Assembly (NCBI RefSeq): GCF_963576675.1
Contig: NC_088911.1
Coordinates: 91,913,256 to 91,977,255, forward strand
Source: Euphorbia lathyris
Lineage: Eukaryota; Streptophyta; Magnoliopsida; Malpighiales; Euphorbiaceae
Reading direction: 5' to 3'
DNA length: 64,000 bases
This document shows positions 55,725-64,000 of this stretch, piece by piece. Numbering within the stretch: position 1 is the first letter of the stretch; each line of letters starts with the position of its first letter. The translations under genes and the position numbers were made by a program. The notes under the pieces were generated by a model, which did not search any database, was not told the DNA's origin, and worked only from the letters and a program-made list of their open reading frames with translations.

Positions 55725-56168
55725 TTGGTCAGATAAGAGTACTTGGTCAAATAATTGCAAGACATAATAAATTCATATACAAGTACCATGATGTGCCCTT
55801 TACTATAGTCTATACTTTTCTTCCCCCAAAATGTGTTTTTCTGTACAGGGCGTTTATAATATGTGAAAAACAACTTTTTTTCTAATAAAGTTAAACACAT
55901 TAGTTTGAATTATAGTTCTGGAAAAACATTAAACTGGGGTATAGTTTGACAAAATACATTATATTGGTCTTCAGACAGAGTATTTGGTCAAATGCTTGCA
56001 AGACAGTATGAATTCTAGGCAAATACCATGATGTGCCCTTCATTATACTTTTCTTATGCTGAAAGCAAAAGTAATCAACTCATGTTTTGGGTTGACTTTG
56101 CCTTTCCCTGCATTCTCTGTAATCTTATGCTTCTGAGCTAAGAAAGAGAGAAACTTGTACACCAATCA
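55725..56168 (+). repeat. Duplicated upstream block of S-RLK genes 2 and 3
   Basis: Sequence from ACTTGGTCAGATAAGAGTACTTGG through CCATGATGTGCCCTT to the ATG of gene 3 corresponds to about 50160-50567 before gene 2, with indels. The tandem duplication therefore included about 400 bases of promoter-side DNA. The block itself contains partial internal repeats (ATACCATGATGTGCCCTT occurs twice). Confidence 0.75.
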
Positions 56169-59150
56169 ATGGTTTGTTTTGGCTTTCCCACGTTTCTATT
56201 CTACCTCAATTTGCTGTTAATCTCACCTAGAATCAGCTCTGCACTTGACACTATTAGCCCAAACCAACCCTTGAGAGATGGAGACACTCTAGTTTCAGCA
56301 GGCCAAACGTATGAGCTAGGCTTTTTCAGTCTCGCTGATCCAAATCGTCGGTATCTGGGATTATGGTACAAGGATATATCTCCTCGAACATTTGTGTGGG
56401 TAGCCAACAGAGAAAATCCACTTTCTAATAATCTAGGAAGTCTAAACATCACTCACCAAGGAAGCCTTGTCATCGCGAACATCAGAAACGATATCTTATG
56501 GTCAACTAATACACCAACAGTAGCAAAGGAACCAATTGCCAAGCTCTTGGACTCAGGAAATTTGGTTGTAAGAGATGCAAATGATAGTAACAAAGAAAAC
56601 TTTCTGTGGCAAAGTTTTGATCATCCAGCTGATACTTTACTGCCAGGAATGAAGTTAGGAGGCAGCTTGGGAACAGGCACTAACCGGGTGCTTTCATCTT
56701 GGAAGAGCAAGGAAGATCCTGCAGTAGGGGAATTTCATTTACAAATAGACTTCCGTGGGTATCCGCAGCTGATTCTAAACAAGGAAAGTTGGATTCTAAT
56801 GAGAGCAGGATCATGGAATGGACTAACCTTTGCAGGGGATAGGCCTAATTCACTGTTCCAATATGAATTTGTGATCAATTTGACAGAAATCTATTACAAG
56901 TACGAGATCAGGAACCGGTCAATGATTTCGAGGGTAACACTAAATCCAAGCGGCATTGCGCAACGTTTGCTATGGGATGATGCAAGACGTGAGTGGATGT
57001 TATTTTCATATTCACCGGTAGATCAGTGTGAAAATTATGCATTTTGTGGAGCATATGGGATTTGTAACACCACTAATTCTGATGTATGTTCATGCCTTGA
57101 AGGGTTTGAACCCAAGTCTCCAAGGGATTGGGCTTTGAGAGATTGGTCCGCAGGATGTGTTCCGAGGAAAACTACTGATTGCAATAATGATGATATATTT
57201 ATCAAGTATGAAAGAATTAAGCTTCCAGATACATCAAGTTCTTGGTTCGACAGGAGCTTAAGTCTGGCAGAATGTGAGGGCTTGTGTGCCAAAAACTGCT
57301 CTTGCCTTGCGTATGCGAATTTAGATATTCGCAATAATGGAAGTGGCTGCTTGCGTTGGTTCCGCGACCTCCTTGATATAAAGGAATCATATGCTGATGG
57401 ACAAGACTTGTATGTACGTTTGGCTGCCCCAAAATTAGGTACTTTCCTCTTACTATGTTCAAACATTAGATGGTTACAAGGTCTTATTTATTTGTTTATC
57501 TTTTTTATTACAGATGGACTACCTAGTAATCTGAAAGCAGGAATAATTGCTATGTGTCTCATTATCCATCATTATCATGTTATTGTTCCTTCGCATATGG
57601 AGGAGGATAAATGTTAGAAAATATGGTAATAGTTAAATGTTAGTAGCAATGAAATGGATTACTGGTTTTTACATTAATCATAACATGATAGAAAGCAAAA
57701 CTTTGTCTGTGTCCATTTCCAGGGAAGTCAAACATAGGTTATAGAGAGAATAAAGTCAATTTTAGAGACAACGAAGAAGAAACGGATTTGCTATTGTTTA
57801 AATTGTGCACCATATCTGAAGCCACTAACAATTTTTCAAGCATCAACAAGCTGGGGGAAGGTGGTTTTGGAACTGTTTATAAGGTGTCGAAATATGTATA
57901 TTAATCTTACTGTTGTTATCACGCTAATGATCTGCCTGAGCATTACCATTGACGATATAGGGCACACTGATGGAGGGGCAAGAAATAGCAGTGAAGCGGC
58001 TTTCGGAAAGTTCTGGCCAAGGAATGAAGGAATTCAAAACCGAAGTTACATTACTTGCTAAGCTACAGCATCGCAATCTCGTGAAACTTCTTGGTTGTTG
58101 CATTCATGAAGATGAAAAGATGTTAATCTATGAATACATGCCCAACAGAAGCTTAGATTCCTTCATTTTTGGTATGAATTTCACCATTCCTGAATTCAAT
58201 TGATTGTCTTGATTTTGGTCTATCTAATATATGTAAGATATTGGATGTAGATCAAACTAGAAGAAAACTGTTAGATTGGCCTACACGCATCCACATTATC
58301 GATGGAATTGCTCGAGGACTTGTTTATCTTCATCAAGACTCTAGACTGAGGATCATTCACAGAGATCTAAAAATTAGCAACATCTTACTGGATAGTAACA
58401 TGAATCCGAAAATTTCAGACTTTGGCATGGCAAGAATATTTGGTGTAGATCAAATTGAGGGAAATACTAAAAGAGTGGTCGGAACATAGTATGTATATTC
58501 TTAAATTACTTAGTTGTGATTATCATTTCCGTGCCTAAGAAGTTTTTCTTGTCAATAATATTGCAGCGGCTACATGTCACCGGAGTATGCAGTGGATGGA
58601 CTCTTCTCAGTGAAAACTGATGTTTTTAGCTTTGGTGTGATGGTTTTGGAGATAGTAAGTGGAAAGAAAAACAGAGGATTTTGTCATCCAGATCACGAGC
58701 TTAACCTTGTGGGGCATGTAAGTATTATTTTTTCTGACACTTATAGTTGTCAACATTTTGACATCTTAGCCTATGAGATTCAATCTGGTGACATTTAAAA
58801 CTTGCAAAAACTCCTGAAGCATGATGAACAGATTATTGAGCCTATTGATATTTGGTTTCGATTTGTCATAGGCATACATGCTATGGACTAAAGGGACGCC
58901 ACTGGAAATTGTAGACGAATGTTTAACAGATTCCTGCACTCCAAGTGAAGTGATAAGATGTATCAATATAGCTCTGTTATGCGCACAACAAAGACCAGAA
59001 GATCGACCCAACATGTCATCTGTCGTTGTAATGTTGAGCAGTGAGATTCCATTGCCTCAGCCTAAACAGCCTGGATTTTTTCTGGAAAGGAATCCACCTG
59101 AGGCGACTATTTCGTGTGAAGTTAGCATGACACTATTAGAACCACGCTAG
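56169..59150 (+). pseudogene. G-type lectin S-receptor-like kinase, gene 3, 2-bp deletion in the transmembrane exon
   Basis: Exons 56169-57438, 57514-57625, 57723-57883, 57961-58171, 58251-58488, 58567-58717, 58872-59150. Exon 1 (1270 bases) and kinase exons 3-6 have exactly the lengths of gene 2. Exon 2 is 112 instead of 114 bases: GCTGGATGTGTC in gene 2 is GCTATGTGTC here. The shift replaces the membrane helix by [13 protein letters not shown].. and stops at 57617, so spliced mRNA encodes about 457 residues: signal peptide, B-lectin, S-domain and PAN, but no anchor or kinase. Kinase exons keep [20 protein letters not shown] and DFGMARIFG, so decay downstream has hardly begun. Exon 7 is 27 bases shorter than in gene 2. 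It could be a pseudogene or a secreted ectodomain form. Confidence 0.85.
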
Positions 59151-59484
59151 ACTATCGTTGCTTCCAAGTGAATGGGGTTGTGATTGTGAAAGCTGAAATT
59201 GAAGTATATGTTGCACTCCCTGTAATAGTGATGTTACATATCTTCATTTGCTATATTTTCATTGAAGTGAATATAATCTCGGAAATAGACTTGAATATTC
59301 TGTAAAAAGAAGAGGCTATTTACTTGAATATTTACTGAGCAAAACAACAATTAGTAATATCATAGAGTTCCTCAAAATTCTCCCTTCCCCATCTCCCAGG
59401 ATTAAAAGGACTAGACAGAAACGGAAAACTATACTATACTCACTCAATAATTAAAAAAACATGAACATCAGTAGAAAATGTGCC
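59151..59484. other. Convergent intergenic gap between S-RLK genes 3 and 4
   Basis: 334 bases separate the stop of gene 3 (+) from the stop of gene 4 (-), so their 3' UTRs probably meet or overlap. The first about 80 bases match the 3' flank of gene 2. No other feature. Confidence 0.7.
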
Positions 59485-62400
59485 CTATCTAGCATGTAGC
59501 AATGTAATGGTAATTTCATTTGCCGAACATGTATCAATCTTACTAGACGAAGATTCTTGTTCGCATACGTTCCTTTCAGTGAAAAATCCTGGCTCTCTAG
59601 GTTGAGGTAATGTAATGTCACTACTTAACATCAAAATCACGGTTGACATATTAGGCCTATCATCTTGATTCCGTTGAACGCATAGTAAACCCACATGGAT
59701 TGAACGTAAAACTTCTTCTGATACGAAAGAGTCCTTCAATGATTCATCAATCAAATCTGTTGTCTTCTCTTCTTGATATAGTCTCCATGCCTGAAGTTTC
59801 AGAAAAACTATTTGTTATGCAGTCAACGTAGGACAATAAGATATCATAGAAATCAATTTGATACTTACATGTCCAAGAAGGTTGTGCTGGTGGTCTGGAT
59901 GATAGAATCCTCTGTTTCTCTTCCCACTTATTATCTCTAGTAGCAAAACACCAAAACTAAATACATCGGATTTTATCGAGAATAACCCATCAATTGCATA
60001 CTCAGGAGACATGTAACCACTGCAAAACAAGTGTAAGAAATATTTAAACTCCAATCATTGAAACATTGATTATATTTGTTAATATGGTCTAAATAGACTT
60101 ACTATGTTCCGACAACTCTTTTTGTGTTTCCTTGTATTTCATTGCCCCCAAAACTCCTAGCCATGCCGAAGTCTGAAATCTTTGGGTTCATATCATGATC
60201 CAACAATACATTACTAGCTTTGAGGTCTCTATGGATAATTCTCAATCTGGAATCTTGATGAAGATAAAGAAGTCCACGAGCAATCCCATTGATAATTTGG
60301 AATCTCATAGGCCAATCCAACAATTTGCGTTGCTTTTGATCTGACAACAATATGATCAAACTCAACTCATTAAAAATAGGGTAAATTTCAAAAAAAAAAA
60401 CCTGTGGTTTCACTTTTTTGCCAAAAAAGGACTGTGGTTTTTTTCGTTTCAAATACAGTACTGTGGTTTATTCCGTTACACTATTTACGGATTTGGTGAA
60501 GATGCCGTTAATTTGCTGACGTGGCTGAAGGGCAATTATGGGTTTTTAAAAAAATTAGGGTAAATTTAAAAAAAAAACCCTGTGGTTTCACTTTTTTGCA
60601 GAAAAAGGACTATGGTTTTTTTTCTTTTCAAATACAGGACTGTGATTTATTCTTTACACTATTTACGGATTTGGTGAAGATGTCGTTTATTTGCTAACGT
60701 GGCTGAAGAGTAAATATGGATTTTTAAAAAAATTGATCAATAAATTTTTTATAACTATTTTGGGTCTACAATATTTACCGATGAATTTTTTATAACTATT
60801 TTGTGGCTACAATATTGACTATAAAATCTCACATGAGCGCAATCTCACATGGTTGTTCAAAGCCTTTTATAGTCAATTTTTTTAAAAAACTCATATTTGC
60901 CCTTCAGCCACGTCTACAAATAAACGACATCTTCACCAAATCCGTAAATAGTGTAAAGAATAAATCACAGTCCTGTATTTGAAAAGAAAAAAAAACCACA
61001 ATCCTTTTTCTGCAAAAAAAGTGAAACCACAGGGTTGTTTTTAAAAAAATTTATCCCAATTTTTTTAAAAACCCATAATTGCCCTTCAGCCACGTCAGCA
61101 AATTAACGGCATCTTCACCAAATCCGTAAATAGTGTAACGGAATAAACCACAGTCCTGTATTTGAAACGAAAAAAACCACAATCCTTTTTTGGCAAAAAA
61201 GTGAAACCACAGGGGTTTTTTTTGAAATTTACCCTTAAAAATATGAATGAACGAATATAGCTAATTATAACACCAATAAATTGTAACAGAAACTGGAGAA
61301 AAACTTTTTTTATGAAACCTGACATAGAATAATTAAGCAATACCGAAAATGAAGGCATCCAAGCTTTTGTTATGCATGTATTCATAGACCAACATTTTCT
61401 CTTCAAGGTCAATGCAACAACCGAGAAGCTTCACAAGATTTCTGTGTTGAAGTTTCGCAATTAAGATGACCTCATTCTTGAATTCATCAAGCCCTTGTGT
61501 GGAATCCTTGGAAAGTCTTTTTATTGCTATTTCTTTTCCATCTTTCAAAGTTCCCTGATAAGCCATTTGCATTGGTTACTAAAGCTTCCGGCTAGCACGT
61601 ATGAATGACAAGGGTAACAAATATCATCTTTCTACAATTCATACCTTATAAACAGGTCCAAATCCACCTTCTCCAAGCTTATTGTAACCTGAGAAATTGT
61701 CTGTGGCGTTGGTGATAGTTGGCAAGTCGAAAAGAGGCAGCTCTAGTTCATGTTGCCTGCTTTCATTTGTCATTTCCCTTTCTTGCATCATAAAGGAATT
61801 GGTTGCTGCAAGATAACAACTTTAGTTCATAGAGGAACATATAAAACATTTCCCATCGAATATGCTTTATCGTTTTTTTCTTTTCCCAAATTCATTCTAA
61901 TCATAGCAACGAAAGGATGCATTTTGGCAGTCAGTTAATAGCGGTTACCTAGTCCCCTTAGCCTTTTCCTTCTGAAATGCAACATCAAGCAGAGAGCAAG
62001 AATAGATGCTGCAGCAACCAACACACAAACGGCTACAACCCAAACTCGTGTTCCCTTCTTATTGCTATTAGTTAATTCTGTATAACCAAAGAAAACAACT
62101 TGTAAAAGCAGATAAGGCAGCACTGCCAAATGTTACACAGAGCACAGTTGCTGCGTAGTATTCTGTCGATATATAGAATATTTCACCATTTACAGTAGCT
62201 TAATTAGAACTTTTATGAAATAATCAATAATTCAAGGATAAACACATGATCAAGCCCCCTTTAACTTTTACGGTTTTAAGGATTAAGCTTCACATATTTT
62301 ATTAAACCCTTAAACTTTCACGGATTAAGCTTCACATATTTTATTAAACCCTTAAACTTTCACGGTTTTAAGGATTAACCCAGCTCCATTAGCAAAAGCC

Positions 62401-64000
62401 CTTAGACCTTGGTGAAAGGCTCAATATGTAAGGAAATTAAAGATCTGAAGAAAAATTGAAAAGGTGAGGGACTTACATATATATCTTTTGCACATAATAA
62501 TAAAAAATTAGCATGCATTGGAAGGACTCATTTTTATTCGTTAGCTAACGTAAGATGTTTGTATATGGTGTCAATATAACCAATTCTACTTATATATCTT
62601 TTTTATTAGTCTTTTATATGTATTAGTTTTGGAAGTAGAATTCAAAATTCATATTAATTCAAATGGGTATTGCTCAAAGTCAGAAAACAAAGGTATTTCA
62701 ATTTTAATTTCAACTTCTTCAGATTTTGGACATGCATGTACCCAAAATTTAGAAAAAAGAAAACCGAAAAATAGTTATTTGTTCTCTTTTAAAAACAATA
62801 AGATGATTAAGTAAACAAATGGTAAAAAGCATATGATTAAACCCCTGAACTTTAAAGATTTTAAATTTATCTTTAATTTTTAGACACATTTAGATTGGTT
62901 GTTGGATATATTTAGTTTGAATACTTAAATTGTTTTACTTGCTCTAAAACACTTTTGTCTGTTTATTTGGTTTAAGTGTGAATCATTGAATTTTTCGCTT
63001 ATAGCATATTTGGTAAGTTCAATATAATATGGTTTTTGTTTCTTACTTACTATCATAAACAATTGACTAACAGAATTTTATACAAAAGAAAAAGCACTAG
63101 CAGCCACTAAATGGATTCATACGTCAACATAATGAACAAGAAGCAAGATTTTCTCTAACTTTCTCAATTAAAAAATTACTCTAACCTCTAAGCATTAGCT
63201 CATTTCTTAAGTAGAAAGACAAAACAAATTAAAGGGAAGAAGTCATACCTAAATCAGAGGCGGCCAATCTAATGAAAAAATCTTGTCCATCTACACTATA
63301 ATCTCTGATATCAACAAGTTCCTCAAACCAAAGCAAGCATCCACTTCCATTTGTGATATCCAAAGTTGAATAACCTGTACATGAACAATTCTGCAAGCAA
63401 ACACTTTCACATTCTCTAATGTCCATTGTCCTATTAAACCATGACTTTCTAGTATCAGGCAATTTCACACCTACTATCTTCTCAAACCCTTCTCCATTTC
63501 TACAAATTGATTCATTCTTCCTCACACATCCATCAAGCCAATCCCCTGAATCCCAAGCTTGCTTGTTTTTCGGCACAAATCCATTCAGGCAAGAACAAGG
63601 AGGAGAATTATTAATGTTACAACTTCCATATGGACCACATATAGCATACCTATCACAGTTATCCACCTGTGTTGTTAAGTAAAGATTCCAGTTTTGAGTG
63701 GTATTAGACCATGTCAATCTCCGGAAAACACCATCATTATCTAGCACCATCATTGACATCACTGAATTGGGTACAAGATCATACCTGTAATATATCTCTT
63801 CATCATTATAAACAAACTTATAAGTGTAAAATGGATTTGGTTTCAAACTAGGCATCCCACTGAATCTAAGCCCATTCCAAGGTCCTGAACGGTACACTAT
63901 GTCTTCACCTTTTCTGATAAATATCTGTGGATATCCACTGGGATCAAGCCTAGTTGTAGAATCACCTAAAGAAGGATCATTAGGACTTTTCCAGGATATA
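59485..64000 (-). CDS. G-type lectin S-receptor-like Ser/Thr protein kinase, gene 4 (5' end outside the window)
   Basis: Exons on the - strand: exon 1 from beyond 64000 to 63249, then 62077-61949, 61805-61645, 61554-61344, 60340-60103, 60019-59869, 59790-59485. All borders are GT/AG and all lengths keep phase (129, 161, 211, 238, 151, 306). Exon 1 is open to the window edge and shows the S-locus glycoprotein region ([13 protein letters not shown]), EGF-like Cys cluster ([23 protein letters not shown]) and PAN domain ([15 protein letters not shown]). Exon 2 encodes the membrane helix. The kinase has [39 protein letters not shown] and SPEY, and a [14 protein letters not shown] tail. The B-lectin domain and signal peptide lie outside. 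It is more diverged from genes 2 and 3 than they are from each other. Probably a functional membrane receptor kinase. Confidence 0.92.
60379..61234. mobile_element. Palindromic (foldback) element in intron 4 of gene 4, Mutator-like 9-bp duplication
   Basis: 856 bp starting GGGTAAATTT and ending AAATTTACCC, flanked by the perfect 9-bp repeat TTAAAAATA (60370-60378, 61235-61243). Each arm holds two direct copies of a roughly 178-bp unit (60379-60557 and 60558-about 60736; inverted at about 60881-61057 and 61058-61234), around a central about 145 bp. No ORF. A 9-bp duplication is typical of Mutator-like transposition. Confidence 0.85.
62280..62363. repeat. 42-bp tandem duplication in intron 1 of gene 4
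   Basis: GGATTAAGCTTCACATATTT..CTTTCAC occurs twice head to tail at 62280-62321 and 62322-62363. The rest of this 1.17-kb intron (62078-63248) is AT-rich and shows no other feature. Confidence 0.9.

Noticed and set aside
60102..60452. Longer start of the gene 4 kinase exon 5 frame beginning in the inverted repeat
   Set aside because: The splice acceptor at 60341-60342 and phase conservation with the paralogues show that the upstream part is intron and transposon sequence.

Overview
This is nuclear DNA of a flowering plant, most likely a eudicot. It is AT-rich, full of nested LTR retrotransposons, LINE remnants and MITE-like inverted repeats, and carries a cluster of intron-containing G-type lectin S-receptor-like kinase (S-RLK) genes with canonical GT/AG introns. 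The species cannot be fixed from the sequence. No tRNA, rRNA or CRISPR feature was recognised.

Positions 1-29025 are a nest of transposons. The outermost element is a Tat-lineage Ty3/gypsy element on the + strand (15507-25968, left end outside the window). It has decayed gag-pol, an antisense multi-exon extra ORF with a Transposase_28-type region, and a 3' LTR. A SIRE-like solo LTR (23749-25229, target duplication CAAAG) sits between the antisense ORF and the 3' LTR. Upstream of gag, a Ty1/copia element (8222-15506, - strand) has inserted. Its integrase is split by a non-autonomous CACTA element (8883-10013, target duplication GGA), and its RT is cut by an Athila-like, pol-less Ty3/gypsy element (1-8221, - strand). 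The Athila-like element carries a conspicuous family of 13-bp hyphenated palindromes (TACGC-CCC-GCGTA) in doublets with a near-constant 21-bp period: direct doublets in the LTRs, inverted doublets around its extra ORF. Inverted-repeat elements and AT-rich sequence follow.

Positions 29026-38299 are a second Tat-lineage element (- strand) with two LTRs, a PBS, gag-pol broken mainly by in-frame stops, a + strand coiled-coil antisense ORF, and a seven-copy 65-bp tandem array between the converging 3' ends of that ORF and integrase. Two LINE 3' fragments, two MITEs and poly(A) stretches fill 38300-42400.

Positions 43388-64000 hold the S-RLK cluster. Gene 1 (43388-46822) has a frameshift/stop in exon 1. 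Gene 2 (50568-53640) is intact: seven exons, 816 codons. Gene 3 (56169-59150) is a tandem copy of gene 2 with a 2-bp deletion in the transmembrane exon, so it predicts a secreted ectodomain without a kinase. Gene 4 (59485 to beyond 64000, - strand) is open in all visible exons and lies tail-to-tail with gene 3, with only 334 bp between stop codons. A kinase-exon pseudogene (49540-50045), a papain-type cysteine protease pseudogene (54821-55165) and several TIR elements lie between the genes. A palindromic element with a 9-bp target duplication sits in intron 4 of gene 4. An intact receptor kinase would bind an extracellular ligand through the lectin/S-domain and signal through the cytoplasmic Ser/Thr kinase. 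The cluster looks like a birth-and-death family in which only genes 2 and 4 remain plausible full receptors.
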